Position numbers and translations under genes: made by a program
Assembly: GCF_963556105.2 (NCBI RefSeq)
Contig: NZ_OY829944.1
Coordinates: 1,399,501 to 1,463,500 of the forward strand
Direction: 5' to 3'
DNA from: an uncultured Tolumonas sp.
Lineage (GTDB): Bacteria; Pseudomonadota; Gammaproteobacteria; Enterobacterales; Aeromonadaceae
DNA length: 64,000 nt
Shown: in pieces, positions 7,674 through 17,920 of the stretch
How positions within the stretch are numbered: the stretch's first letter is position 1
Layout: every line of letters begins with the position of its first letter
Notes under the pieces: generated by a model
Seen by the model: the letters and a program-made list of their open reading frames with translations, nothing else
Told to the model about the DNA's origin: nothing
Database searches by the model: none

Positions 7674-10118
7674 ATGGGTAACGTGAACAAAGCCAAACTG
7701 ACTGAAACAGACATCATTACTAAATTTATTCTGCCCGCAGTAAAAAAGGTCGGCTGGGATGATATGACCCAGATCCGCCAAGAGGTGAAATTGCGCGATG
7801 GTAAGGTGGTTGTGCGTGGTCAGGCTGCTGCTCGCAAGAAAGTGAAGTCTGCGGATATCGTGCTTTACCATAAGCCCAACATGCCACTCGCTGTCATTGA
7901 AGCCAAAGCAAACCATCATGAGATGGGGAAAGGTATGCAACAAGGGCTCGATTATGCGCGCTTGCTTGATGTGCCTTTTGTCTTTGCCTCGAATGGTGAT
8001 GGATTTGTTTTTCATGACAAAACCAACCAGACCACATTAGAAACTCAGATCTGTTTAGAAGACTTTCCCACGCCAGCTCAGTTATGGGATAAGTATTGCG
8101 TCTGGAAAGGCTATACCGCAGCGCAGTTACCCATTATCACACAAGATTATTATGACGATGGCAGCGGTAAAGCACCGCGCTATTATCAATTGCAGGCTAT
8201 CAATAAAACCATAGAAGCCATATCAGCGGGTCAAGATCGCGCCTTGTTAGTGATGGCTACAGGAACAGGTAAAACATACACCGCGTTCCAGATCATCTGG
8301 CGTCTGTGGAAGTCACGCAATAAAAAGCGCATTTTGTTCTTAGCCGACCGTAACATTCTGGTCGACCAAACCCGTATCAATGACTTTCAGCCATTTGGTC
8401 AGGCGATGACTAAAGTGGAAGGTCGCAAAGTTGACCCCGCTTATGAAATTCACCTTGCGCTATATCAAGCACTGACTGGGCCAGAAGAGTCGCAGAAAGC
8501 GTATAAGCAGGTCGCGCCTGATTTCTTTGATCTCATTATTATCGACGAGTGTCACCGTGGCAGTGCGGCTGACGATAGCGCGTGGCGTGAAATTCTGGAA
8601 TATTTCGGCTCTGCCACTCAAGTGGGTTTAACGGCAACACCGAAAGAAACGGATGAAGTCTCCAATACCGATTACTTTGGTGATCCGGTTTATACCTATT
8701 CGCTTAAAGAAGGTATCGAAGATGGTTTCTTAGCGCCTTACAAAGTTGTCAGGGTTGACATCGATGTCGACTTACAAGGCTGGCGTCCGACAAAAGGTCA
8801 AATCGATAAGAAAGGCGAAGTCATTGAAGATCGGATCTACAACCAAAAAGACTTCGACCGCACGATGGTGATTGATGAGCGAACCGAACTGGTTGCTCAA
8901 ACCATTACGAACTATCTCAAGCGTACCGATCCACTGGCCAAAACAATCGTGTTTTGCAATGACATCGATCATGCAGAACGTATGCGCCGAGCGTTGATCA
9001 ATCTGAACCCAGAACAAGTAGCGAAGAACGACAAATATGTCATGAAAATTACCGGTGATGATGAAATCGGTAAGGCGCAGCTCGATAACTTCATTAATCC
9101 GAAAAAGACTTATCCGGTGATTGCGACCACATCTGAATTGATGACCACGGGGGTTGATGCCAAGACCTGCAAACTGGTGGTGCTCGATCAGAATATTCAG
9201 TCGATGACCAAGTTTAAACAGATCATTGGCCGTGGCACGCGTATTGATGATAAGTACAACAAACTGTGGTTCACCATCCTCGATTTCAAAAAGGCTACAG
9301 AGCTGTTTGCCGATGAGCGGTTTGACGGCGTACCAGAACGAGTCATGGTCACGACCCCAACGGATATGGATGACGATGAAGCGTTTGATACCATCTTACA
9401 TGGCGCTGATGAACCGCCGCTGGATGGCGAACCGGTTGATGTTGAAAACGCTGATGGCGAGCCACAAGAAACCACCGCAGGCTCACAAGCAGGCGGAAGT
9501 TCTGGCCCCGTTCATGGCGGTGACGATGAACCGAATACGGTCAGAAAATTCTATGTGAATGGCGTTACCGTAAAAGCCATTGCGGAAAGAATTCAGTATT
9601 ACGACACCGACGGTAAATTGGTGACAGAATCGTTCCGCGATTACACCCGTAAAACACTGTCGAAGCAGTGTGCAACGTTAGATGACTTTGTGAAGCGTTG
9701 GAACAGTGCGGAACGTAAACAAGTCATCATCGATGAGTTGGAAAACGAAGGCATTATCTGGCAAGTGTTAGAGGAAGAGGTTGGCAAAGATCTCGACCCG
9801 TTCGATTTGATTTGTCATGTTGTTTACGACCAGCCTGCATTAACCCGTAAAGAACGGGCGAATAACGTCAAAAAACGGAATTACTTCACCAAATATTCCG
9901 ACACCGCACAGACGGTATTGAGCACCTTACTTGAGAAGTATGCCGATGAAGGTGTGCAAGAAATTGAGAACATTCATGTGCTAAAAGTGAAACCCTTCGA
10001 CGAGTTGGGCAGCCCACTCGAAATCGTTAAAAAAGGGTTTGGCAACAAACAAGCGTATTTGCAGGCGGTGAATGACCTCGAAACCGAGATTTATCAACTG
10101 CCTTCGCGTTCAGCTTAA
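7674..10118 (+). CDS. hsdR: Type I restriction enzyme, R (translocase/nuclease) subunit
   Basis: 814 residues. The N-terminal HSDR_N nuclease domain has the D…ExK core (KSADIVLYH…VIEAKAN, E76/K78). The DEAD-type motor follows with Walker A ATGTGKT (near 196), DECH (near 291), TATP (near 319) and helicase motif VI IGRGTR. An EcoEI_R_C-like C-terminal domain follows an acidic, low-complexity linker near 565-620. Length and layout match the EcoAI/EcoEI (type IB) branch. HsdR assembles on the HsdM2S core, translocates DNA and cuts unmodified invading DNA. It is the first gene of hsdR-hsdM-hsdS, with a hairpin between it and hsdM. Confidence 0.95.
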   Translation: MGNVNKAKLTETDIITKFILPAVKKVGWDDMTQIRQEVKLRDGKVVVRGQAAARKKVKSADIVLYHKPNMPLAVIEAKANHHEMGKGMQQGLDYARLLDVPFVFASNGDGFVFHDKTNQTTLETQICLEDFPTPAQLWDKYCVWKGYTAAQLPIITQDYYDDGSGKAPRYYQLQAINKTIEAISAGQDRALLVMATGTGKTYTAFQIIWRLWKSRNKKRILFLADRNILVDQTRINDFQPFGQAMTKVEGRKVDPAYEIHLALYQALTGPEESQKAYKQVAPDFFDLIIIDECHRGSAADDSAWREILEYFGSATQVGLTATPKETDEVSNTDYFGDPVYTYSLKEGIEDGFLAPYKVVRVDIDVDLQGWRPTKGQIDKKGEVIEDRIYNQKDFDRTMVIDERTELVAQTITNYLKRTDPLAKTIVFCNDIDHAERMRRALINLNPEQVAKNDKYVMKITGDDEIGKAQLDNFINPKKTYPVIATTSELMTTGVDAKTCKLVVLDQNIQSMTKFKQIIGRGTRIDDKYNKLWFTILDFKKATELFADERFDGVPERVMVTTPTDMDDDEAFDTILHGADEPPLDGEPVDVENADGEPQETTAGSQAGGSSGPVHGGDDEPNTVRKFYVNGVTVKAIAERIQYYDTDGKLVTESFRDYTRKTLSKQCATLDDFVKRWNSAERKQVIIDELENEGIIWQVLEEEVGKDLDPFDLICHVVYDQPALTRKERANNVKKRNYFTKYSDTAQTVLSTLLEKYADEGVQEIENIHVLKVKPFDELGSPLEIVKKGFGNKQAYLQAVNDLETEIYQLPSRSA

Positions 10119-10160
10119 CCTCATCACAGGTTACACTGTTGAACAATTTCATATTCACAC

Positions 10161-10194
10161 AGTCTGATATGGCCATGCTGTATCAGACTTTTGC
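10161..10194 (+). terminator. Hairpin between hsdR and hsdM (possible attenuator)
   Basis: A perfect 9-bp stem (agtctgata 10161-10169, tatcagact 10181-10189) with an 11-nt loop is followed by a short T-run. It lies in the 93-base gap between hsdR and hsdM. It could reduce read-through, or protect the hsdMS message so that methylase is made independently of HsdR. Confidence 0.4.
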
Positions 10195-10211
10195 TATTTA
10201 AAGAGAAAAAT

Positions 10212-11678
10212 ATGTCTGTCAGTTCCGTGATCAAATCCATTCAAGACATTATGCGTAAAGATGCCGGTGTAGATGGCGATGCACAACGTTTAGGCCAGTT
10301 GTCATGGCTGTTATTCCTGAAAGTATTCGATGCGCAGGAAGAAGCCTTAGAGCTGGAAATGGATGATTACCAATCGCCGATCCCTGAAGATTATTTGTGG
10401 CGCAACTGGGCTGCCGATGATCAGGGTATAACCGGTGATGAACTGCTGACTTTCGTGAATGATGAGTTGTTTAAAGATTTAAAAGATCTGTACGCACCAA
10501 TGGATAAAAATCCGCGTGGCTTTGTGGTGAAAGAAGCGTTCAGCGATGCGTTTAACTACATGAAAAACGGCACACTGCTGCGACAGGTGATCAACAAACT
10601 CAATGAAATTGACTTTACTGACTCGAAAGAACGCCACCTGTTTGGCGATATTTATGAGCAGATCTTGCGCGATTTACAAAGCGCAGGCAATGCAGGGGAA
10701 TTTTATACCCCTCGCGCAGTGACCCGTTTTATGGTCGACCGGATCAACCCGAAATTGGGTGAGCGGATCATGGACCCCGCCTGTGGCACCGGTGGTTTTC
10801 TGGCTTGTTCATTCGACCATGTAAAAACCAACTATGTAAAAACGGCTGCGGACCATCAGATCTTACAAAAGCAGATCTATGGTGTTGAGAAAAAACAGCT
10901 GCCGCACTTGCTGTGTGTCACCAACATGCTATTGCATGGCATTGAAGTGCCAGTGCAGATCCGCCATGACAATACGTTGAATAAGCCGTTGTCGAGCTGG
11001 GACAGCGACATTGATGTTATCGCGACGAACCCACCGTTTGGTGGCACCGAAGAAGACGGTATTGAGAAAAACTTTCCAGCGGAAATGCAGACACGCGAAA
11101 CCGCCGATCTGTTCTTGCAATTGATTGTGGAAGTGCTGGCTAATAAAGGCCGCGCTGCGGTGGTGTTACCCGATGGCACATTGTTTGGTGAAGGTGTGAA
11201 AACCAAAATCAAAAAGATGCTCATGGAAGAGTGTAACCTGCACACCATCGTGCGTTTACCCAATGGTGTGTTTGCACCTTACACCGGCATTAAAACAAAC
11301 ATCTTATTTTTCACCAAAGGCCAACCGACTCAGGATGTTTGGTTTTATGAACATCCGTATCCGGCAGGCGTGAAGAATTACAGCAAAACTAAGCCGATGA
11401 AGTTTGAAGAGTTTCAGACTGAGATTGATTGGTGGGGCGATGAAGCGGATGGCTTTGCAGCTCGTGTTGAGAATGAGCAAGCGTGGAAAGTCAGCATGGC
11501 AGACATTATTGCCCGCAACTTTAACCTCGATATTAAAAACCCGCATGTTGGTGAAGTCATCAGTCATGACCCCGATGAGTTGTTAGCCGATTACAACCGC
11601 CAGCAACAGGAAATCAGTGTACTGCGTCAGCAGCTGAAAACTATTCTCGGTAACGCATTAAGCGGTCAAGGGGAATAA
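10212..11678 (+). CDS. hsdM: Type I restriction-modification, M (adenine methylase) subunit
   Basis: 488 residues from the ATG at 10212, which has an AAGAGA just upstream; an in-frame TTG at 10191 is less likely. An N-terminal HsdM helical domain (MSVSSVIKSIQDIMRK…) is followed by an N6-adenine methyltransferase domain. The SAM-binding motif DPACGTGGF begins near residue 188 and catalytic NPPF is near 273, with a conserved GEFYTPR upstream. Two HsdM and one HsdS form the methyltransferase that marks host sites and also the core for HsdR. The stop is two bases before hsdS, so the two are co-translated. Confidence 0.95.
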   Translation: MSVSSVIKSIQDIMRKDAGVDGDAQRLGQLSWLLFLKVFDAQEEALELEMDDYQSPIPEDYLWRNWAADDQGITGDELLTFVNDELFKDLKDLYAPMDKNPRGFVVKEAFSDAFNYMKNGTLLRQVINKLNEIDFTDSKERHLFGDIYEQILRDLQSAGNAGEFYTPRAVTRFMVDRINPKLGERIMDPACGTGGFLACSFDHVKTNYVKTAADHQILQKQIYGVEKKQLPHLLCVTNMLLHGIEVPVQIRHDNTLNKPLSSWDSDIDVIATNPPFGGTEEDGIEKNFPAEMQTRETADLFLQLIVEVLANKGRAAVVLPDGTLFGEGVKTKIKKMLMEECNLHTIVRLPNGVFAPYTGIKTNILFFTKGQPTQDVWFYEHPYPAGVKNYSKTKPMKFEEFQTEIDWWGDEADGFAARVENEQAWKVSMADIIARNFNLDIKNPHVGEVISHDPDELLADYNRQQQEISVLRQQLKTILGNALSGQGE

Positions 11679-11680
11679 AC

Positions 11681-13435
11681 ATGGCGGAATCATTGATCAC
11701 CCAACATATTGATTTGTGGACTTCAGCCATTGAAGCCAAATCAACCGCAGGCCGTGGCAGCAAGAACAAATTTGACCTGTATGGCATCAAGAAGTTACGC
11801 GAACTAATTCTTGAATTGGCCGTTAGAGGAAAGCTGGTGCCGCAAAATCAGAGTGATGAACCAGCTTCAATTTTGGTTGATAAAATAATATCAATCCAAA
11901 ATACTCTGAAAACGAGCGAAGGATTAAAAACAGACGCATCTTTGACAATTAAAAACGATGAATATCTTATCGAAATACCAAATGGTTGGTCTTTATGTAG
12001 ATTAGGAAATTTAGCAAAGTTTATTGACTATAGAGGTAAAACGCCTAACAAGGTTAGCTCTGGCGTTCGTCTAATTACAGCAAAAAATATTAAATTTGGA
12101 TTTATAAGTAAATCACCCGAAGAGTATATATCTCAAGAAGATTACTCTACATGGATGACAAGAGGGTTTCCAAGAGTCAATGATATTTTATTTACAACGG
12201 AAGCACCTCTTGGAAATGTAGCTATTATTGATATAGAAGATAAATTTGCTCTAGCACAACGAGCTATCTGTTTTCAATTTCATGAGCCTAAAATATCAAA
12301 ATTTATGCTTTTTCAGCTTATGTCCCCATATTTTCAAAAATCGATTTATGATAAACAAAGTGGAATGACAGCTCTAGGCATTAAAGCTTCTCGTTTAAAA
12401 GAAATTGTTATTATTTTGCCCCCTTTAGCAGAACAACACCGCATCGTCGCCAAAGTAGACGAGCTAATGGCTCTATGCGACCAGTTAGAACAGCAAACGC
12501 TAACCAGCATAGATGCTCATGCCACATTGGTTGAAACGTTGCTGGAAACATTAACCAACAGTGCCGATGCAACAGAGTTAGAGCAAAACTGGGCTCGCAT
12601 TTCAGAACATTTCGACACCCTGTTCATCACTGAACAAAGCATTGATGCGCTCAAGCAAACCATTCTGCAATTAGCAGTCATGGGTAAACTCGTGCGACAA
12701 GACCCAACCGATGAGCCTGCATCTGTTCTGCTGGAAAAAATTGCCGCTGAAAAAGCGCAGCTCATCAAAGACAAGAAAATCAAAAAAGAAAAACCATTAC
12801 CGCCAATCACTGATGAAGAAAAACCATACGAACTGCCGCAGGGGTGGAAGTGGTGCCGTGTTAGTCATCTAATGAATAATATGCGAGACATTTCCTACGG
12901 CATTATTAAACTCGAGCAAGAACCCGATGTTGATGGAGTTCCAACTTTACGTTGCAGTGATATTAAATCAGGGTATATAGATTTAACGGGCGTGAGAACT
13001 GTGCATCCTGAAATTGAAAAGGTATACCACAGGACTAGACTTCAAGGTGGGGAAGTTCTAGTTAACATTCGCGGTACATTAGGTGGTGTTGCATTAGTAC
13101 CAAAAAAACTAGCTGGGTTTAATATTGCTCGTGAAGTTGCAATGCTACCAATACATAATAGTATATCTGGCGAATATTTAGTTCAATTAATAGCATCTCC
13201 TTTTTTTTGGAAAAAAATAGAAGAAAATTTAAAAGGTATAGCTTATAAAGGACTAAACTTGAATAATCTAAGAGATTTGGTAATGCCAATCCCTCCAGTT
13301 GCAGAACAGAATAAAATTGCAGATAAAACTATTTATCTACTTGAACTCTGTGAGCAACTAAAAAAACATCTTCAACTCCTTCGGAAAACTCAGTTATACC
13401 TCACTGATACCATTATTGGCGAGGAATTTAAATAG
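11681..13435 (+). CDS. hsdS: Type I restriction-modification, S (specificity) subunit
   Basis: 584 residues with the usual internal repeat. The conserved helix LRELILELAVRGKLVPQ (near 37) recurs as LKQTILQLAVMGKLVRQ (near 323), each followed by DEPAS and then by a PxGW that opens a target-recognition domain (about 96-250 and 385-540). The second conserved helix block contains LAEQHRIVAKVDELM and VAEQNKIADK. The two TRDs are AT-richer than the conserved blocks, as often seen where TRDs are exchanged between systems. Size matches EcoAI HsdS. The recognised sequence cannot be read from this. Confidence 0.93.
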   Translation: MAESLITQHIDLWTSAIEAKSTAGRGSKNKFDLYGIKKLRELILELAVRGKLVPQNQSDEPASILVDKIISIQNTLKTSEGLKTDASLTIKNDEYLIEIPNGWSLCRLGNLAKFIDYRGKTPNKVSSGVRLITAKNIKFGFISKSPEEYISQEDYSTWMTRGFPRVNDILFTTEAPLGNVAIIDIEDKFALAQRAICFQFHEPKISKFMLFQLMSPYFQKSIYDKQSGMTALGIKASRLKEIVIILPPLAEQHRIVAKVDELMALCDQLEQQTLTSIDAHATLVETLLETLTNSADATELEQNWARISEHFDTLFITEQSIDALKQTILQLAVMGKLVRQDPTDEPASVLLEKIAAEKAQLIKDKKIKKEKPLPPITDEEKPYELPQGWKWCRVSHLMNNMRDISYGIIKLEQEPDVDGVPTLRCSDIKSGYIDLTGVRTVHPEIEKVYHRTRLQGGEVLVNIRGTLGGVALVPKKLAGFNIAREVAMLPIHNSISGEYLVQLIASPFFWKKIEENLKGIAYKGLNLNNLRDLVMPIPPVAEQNKIADKTIYLLELCEQLKKHLQLLRKTQLYLTDTIIGEEFK

Positions 13436-13522
13436 AACAATAAATCTTCTTACGGCTAAATCGGAAGGATAGAGAAGACGCTATTACCGCTTAGGCGTCG
13501 TTTAATGTAAAGGATAAAAATT

Positions 13523-16500
13523 ATGCCTTGGTTAGACAAAAAATATCAGTCACTAACTTTATCTGATGACTGTATGAATGATCCTTTATGCATGGCTTTG
13601 GCCTGGAAGAAAAGCCATCAATATATTCGTTGTGCTAACTGGTATGCGGATAATTTTGACTTAGATTTTTCCGCGCTTAGCTTGGTTGAAAACAGTAATA
13701 AATGGGTAGCTGACATTCAGAAAAATGATCTGAAATTTACTCCTTTAGAGCTGGTTCCTGCTCCAAAAGCCTGCTCTTGGGTGTTTGAAAAAAATAATGA
13801 TCCACAAGTTGAATCTGATGAATGCGTAGTCTGGCGTCCAGAAATTTCTGATAAAGTTGAATTAAGACCACTAGCTCATATTGCTATTCGCGAACAGACC
13901 ATGTTGACTTTGGTTATGATGTGTCTGGCAGATAAGGTTGAAACTCTTCAAGGCGATCCTGCGACTGAATATGAAAAAGTGCATGAAACTGGGGTTGTCA
14001 GTTACGGTAATCGTCTTTTTTGCCGTTATGATGATGGGAAGGCGGTGCATAGCTACGGGGCAACGACGTCTTACAGTAAATATTTTACAGATTACCAACG
14101 GTTTTTAGAACGGCCTTATTACTTTGCGCAGCAAGCAAGTAATGAACAGGATGATGAACAAGAAATTTATCTGGTTGAATTGGATTTCTCTAAGTTTTTT
14201 GATCTTGTAAATCGGGATTTATTAGTTGAAAAAATAAACTTCTTTGCTGAAGAATTTTCATTAGAAAAAAGAAAAAGTCTTAATCATTTGTTAGCAGCAT
14301 TTAAGCAATGGCAATGGACTAGCGAAGCCAAAAGTAAATTCGAGGAAGTTTGTACGTCTGCTGATAAGGTAACAACTGCACCGCTAGGGTTGCCGCAAGG
14401 GCTGGTCGCAGCTGGATTTTTCGCTAATGTGTATTTGTTAGAGTTTGATTCTTTACTGAAAGAAAAGATTGGTAAAAATCTTGATGATAGCGAGCCTTCT
14501 GTCAAATTACTTGATTATTGCCGTTATGTAGATGATATGCGCCTAGTAATATCAGCACCTAATGCTAGTGATGAAAAACACGTAAAAGCAATAGTTGAAA
14601 AATTAGTTATTGGTTTTGTCGAAAAATTTAAATTAAAGTTGGAAATTAATGAGAAGAAAACAAAAATATGCATATATCGCGGTCGGGCAAATGGAATATC
14701 CAGAGATCTGAAGAAAATTCAAACTAGATTGAGCGGCCCGATATCATTCGATGAGGCCAATGAACAGTTAGGACAACTAGAATCGCTTTTATCTCTGACC
14801 GATACGAACTTTCAACAAAGTTTGGATTCCGAATGTAGAATAAATAAATTATCACAAATCGAAAAGTCTAAAATTGATGTGCGAGATGATAGCTTAAAGC
14901 GATTTGCTACAAATAAAATTGCTAAAATCTTAAAAGAAATTCGTCATTTCACCGCGCATGATATTAACAATAATGGTCAACCTATTCCTGGTGATTGGGA
15001 TTATCAGCAAGAACGCATAGCTAGGCGATTAATAGCCTGCTGGAGTCGCGATCCATCATTGGTTGTTTTGCTAAAAAAAGGGTTAGAGCTGTTTCCATGC
15101 TGTTGGTTGTTGACTCCTGTTATAGAACAATTAAATGCACGTTTAGTCGATACTAACCCTAAAGTACAAGCTGTTGCACGATATTGTCTGTCAGAGATAT
15201 TTCGTCATGCCGCAACAGTAATTCATAGAAAAGATAAAGCAGACATCCCTGTCCATGCCGATACCGATACCTTTTTCGATACATTGCAATGTTTGGCTGT
15301 GAAGCTATCCAAGCCTGAAGATCGAGAGGTTCAGCCATTTGATTTGTTAGCAGAACAAGCTCGTTTCTTATTGATGGTGAGACTTGATACCAGTCTGGAA
15401 ACGTCGAGTGGCAAAGTTGAATATGACCTTATTTTTAAACTTATCTCCGGTTTTAAAGCCATAAAATTACCTGCATTACTTGATCCAGGAAAAATAGCAT
15501 CCTGTATTTTACTAGCAGCACAACTGACTAATGAAACAAAACCAATAATTCGATCTGTTGCAAATCTGCTCAGTTCAGATGAGTTTGTATCTTCAATAGA
15601 GATATTGAGAAAATTGGCTTATCAAAACATGTCATTGTTTAGATCGCTAATTTTATATGCTAGAGCAATGAGCTATGAATGGGTGAAAAATGCGAATGTA
15701 AAAGAACTGATTTCTCAGCATGCATTAGATCAGAAACCGCAACTGAAAAAATTGGATGAAATTAGTGGTAAGCAGTCTTTATTGCGATTGATTCGACGGA
15801 TTGATAACCCTTTCGCAAATGAGTTAATGGCTTTGAAACTGATGGAAGCATTACTCAATGATGAAACACTTGCTAAGAAAATAGACGCTAATTCATTAAT
15901 TGATCTGTCAAAGACTAAGATAGAGTTTTCCGGTTATGCCAACCCACCTAAATTCTCTGCTTTTGAAAACGAACTAAATATTTTTGTTGAGCTTGAACCT
16001 TTAACCCACGAATTAAGTTTCCATTTACAGACTAATGTCAAAGATACGTTGATACTTCAGCGAATCGCAATGTGCTTGCGAGCAGTGTTGATAGGTAATC
16101 ACGATTGGACTGAGTTTGGCCGAAAAATTGAACCTAAAATCGGGTATAGAGGGATAAAAACCAGCTCTGATAAGAGATCTCTTGGTTTGCTCACAACCCC
16201 ATATTCGATAGGTGGTGAAGCTGTTCAGGTTTCGCAGTGGCTCACAACCTTGATTTCTAAGTTACTTATTTGGCCTGGTATTTTTGTAAACGACCAAGGT
16301 TACATTTGGCCTACAGAGTGGACTGTTGCGACAGTCAAAAAATTAGTATTGAATCGTTTAGATGAACTGAGACATAAGTATTGTAAACAATCCGGCATAC
16401 CAGGATTAACTCAGAAAGTGCATCTAGAATGGGGTGAGACCAAAAATAACTTAACAGTTGCGATGGTCCAATCAAAATTGCCAGCAAAAAAAGATTTTGG

Positions 16501-17332
16501 TGAATACGGGCTCTTACTCGACGATCCTGAATATCGTTCTAAACATCGAAAGCACATTGCAGCTGTTGCAAGTCTTGTTTGTAAACATATTCAAGCGCAG
16601 CAGACGGGGGTTTTGAAAGCAAAAAACAACAATCGAAATATCGATTTAATTGTATGGCCAGAACTAGCCGTTCATGAGAAAGATTTAGATATCTTAATCG
16701 CTCTCTCTAGAAAAACATCTGCAATCATATTTTCTGGCTTAACATTTATAAAACAACCAGAAATTCCAGGACCAAACAACTGTGCAATCTGGATAGTGCC
16801 TAGTAGGAAAAATTCTGAGCAAAAAGAATTAATGATGTATCAGGGCAAGCAAAATATGATGGCGGATGAATTAGGCAAAGTTGTGCCATGGAGACCCTAC
16901 CAGTTGATGCTGGAATTAGTTCATCCCCAATTTCCCAATAAACCTGGTTTTATATTAACTGGTTCTATTTGTTACGATGCCACAGATATTGCGTTAAGCG
17001 CTGATTTAAGAGATAAATCCAATGCCTATGTGATATCGGCATTGAATCAGGATGTAAATACGTTTGATTCCATGGTAGATGCTTTGCACTATCACATGTA
17101 TCAACCGGTAATACTGGTAAATACTGGAGAGTTTGGTGGCTCATATGCCAAAGCCCCTTACAAGGAACCTCACCATCGATTGATTGCTCACTCTCATGGC
17201 AATGATCAAGTGTCTATTAACACTTTTGAAATGAATATGTTCGACTTCCGGCGGGATAATGTTGGTGAATCTTTAAGGTCGGATAAAAATCGTAAAACTA
17301 TTCCCGCTGGTATAACAAAAAAATCAGATTAA
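13523..17332 (+). CDS. drt1: Defence-associated reverse transcriptase fused to nitrilase (DRT type 1, UG1-like)
   Basis: A single 1269-residue protein. The N-terminal part is a reverse transcriptase: first catalytic Asp D221 in ELDFSKFFDLVNR, RT4-like LGLPQGLVAAGFFAN, and YVDD at 335-338. A long middle region (about 450-980) is helical and unrecognised. The C-terminal domain is a carbon-nitrogen hydrolase (nitrilase) with a plausible Glu-Lys-Cys triad: E1047 in WPELAVHE, K1109 in YQGKQ and C1150 in GSICYDA. The RT-nitrilase fusion is the hallmark of defence-associated RT type 1 (UG1), a known anti-phage class. The ATG is preceded by AAAGGA. It lies 87 bases after hsdS with its own leader, in a defence cluster within the island. 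Confidence 0.92.
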   Translation: MPWLDKKYQSLTLSDDCMNDPLCMALAWKKSHQYIRCANWYADNFDLDFSALSLVENSNKWVADIQKNDLKFTPLELVPAPKACSWVFEKNNDPQVESDECVVWRPEISDKVELRPLAHIAIREQTMLTLVMMCLADKVETLQGDPATEYEKVHETGVVSYGNRLFCRYDDGKAVHSYGATTSYSKYFTDYQRFLERPYYFAQQASNEQDDEQEIYLVELDFSKFFDLVNRDLLVEKINFFAEEFSLEKRKSLNHLLAAFKQWQWTSEAKSKFEEVCTSADKVTTAPLGLPQGLVAAGFFANVYLLEFDSLLKEKIGKNLDDSEPSVKLLDYCRYVDDMRLVISAPNASDEKHVKAIVEKLVIGFVEKFKLKLEINEKKTKICIYRGRANGISRDLKKIQTRLSGPISFDEANEQLGQLESLLSLTDTNFQQSLDSECRINKLSQIEKSKIDVRDDSLKRFATNKIAKILKEIRHFTAHDINNNGQPIPGDWDYQQERIARRLIACWSRDPSLVVLLKKGLELFPCCWLLTPVIEQLNARLVDTNPKVQAVARYCLSEIFRHAATVIHRKDKADIPVHADTDTFFDTLQCLAVKLSKPEDREVQPFDLLAEQARFLLMVRLDTSLETSSGKVEYDLIFKLISGFKAIKLPALLDPGKIASCILLAAQLTNETKPIIRSVANLLSSDEFVSSIEILRKLAYQNMSLFRSLILYARAMSYEWVKNANVKELISQHALDQKPQLKKLDEISGKQSLLRLIRRIDNPFANELMALKLMEALLNDETLAKKIDANSLIDLSKTKIEFSGYANPPKFSAFENELNIFVELEPLTHELSFHLQTNVKDTLILQRIAMCLRAVLIGNHDWTEFGRKIEPKIGYRGIKTSSDKRSLGLLTTPYSIGGEAVQVSQWLTTLISKLLIWPGIFVNDQGYIWPTEWTVATVKKLVLNRLDELRHKYCKQSGIPGLTQKVHLEWGETKNNLTVAMVQSKLPAKKDFGEYGLLLDDPEYRSKHRKHIAAVASLVCKHIQAQQTGVLKAKNNNRNIDLIVWPELAVHEKDLDILIALSRKTSAIIFSGLTFIKQPEIPGPNNCAIWIVPSRKNSEQKELMMYQGKQNMMADELGKVVPWRPYQLMLELVHPQFPNKPGFILTGSICYDATDIALSADLRDKSNAYVISALNQDVNTFDSMVDALHYHMYQPVILVNTGEFGGSYAKAPYKEPHHRLIAHSHGNDQVSINTFEMNMFDFRRDNVGESLRSDKNRKTIPAGITKKSD

Positions 17333-17340
17333 TCAAAGTT

Positions 17341-17381
17341 CTTTCTGTATTTTGAAATTAAACATGTCGAAATACAGAAAG
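17341..17381 (+). other. Strong hairpin just after the DRT1 gene
   Basis: A perfect 12-bp stem (ctttctgtattt 17341-17352, aaatacagaaag 17370-17381) with a 17-nt loop starts 8 bases after the stop codon. There is no T-run after it, so it is not a standard terminator. It may be an mRNA-stabilising end or part of a non-coding RNA, as found with some other defence RTs. The role is inferred. Confidence 0.4.
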
Positions 17382-17493
17382 ATCCACTTGAGTTTATCCA
17401 TTGTATCCCCATATTAATTTAGTCACTTACTTGTCTGCCGAGTGACTAACAGACGGTTTTAGGTTGCTTCCTCATATCCTGGAGAAATCCGAT

Positions 17494-17670
17494 ATGACCA
17501 AGCGAACCCAAAAAAACCATAAATCCACCGTAAATACACGTAATAATCCCACTCATAGTCATGAACAAGAGGAGCAACCAAAACGTAGATTTGATTTGAC
17601 CCAATGTGCCGGTTTGACAAAACTATGCTACTGGTTATTACGAATTGCTCATGAACGAGATTGGTTCTGA
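17494..17670 (+). CDS. Small basic protein downstream of DRT1, unknown
   Basis: 58 residues from the ATG at 17494, with TGGAG upstream; an in-frame upstream start at 17464 has no better signal. The N-terminal half is polar and basic with many N, T and H residues (MTKRTQKNHKSTVNTRNN). The C-terminal half is amphipathic (LTKLCYWLLRIAHERDWF). I recognise no family. Its place after the defence RT makes it a candidate accessory gene. Confidence 0.4.
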   Translation: MTKRTQKNHKSTVNTRNNPTHSHEQEEQPKRRFDLTQCAGLTKLCYWLLRIAHERDWF

Positions 17671-17920
17671 TATTCATTGGCATGAATATTCAGGTATTAC
17701 GTTTCGGAGGTTTGTAGCGCGTAACTATATAAAAGTTATAAAAATAAAGAACCCATATCTTTAACCAACAAAAGAAAAAGGAAGTAGTCATGAAAGAATT
17801 CTTTTTTCCATCAGTTGTAACACTCTAACCTCTGTTATTTAGGGGGAAGCGCCAAATTCCTCCGAGATGATGTCGATGTTGTCGGAGCTGCGATAACCAC
17901 GACGAGGTAGACATGACGTA
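17671..17920. other. Gap with a possible 12-residue leader peptide
   Basis: This holds a well-placed AAAGGAAG before an ATG at 17790 that opens a 12-residue frame (MKEFFFPSVVTL, stop 17826-17828). A ctccga/tcggag inverted repeat follows. It may be a leader or attenuator for the next gene, or the decayed start of a lost gene. No other gene is visible. Confidence 0.3.

Noticed and set aside
13523-17332. Reverse transcriptase considered as retron or group II intron
   Set aside because: There is no msr/msd-like RNA before it and no maturase or endonuclease domain. The C-terminal nitrilase fusion is specific to the DRT1 class.
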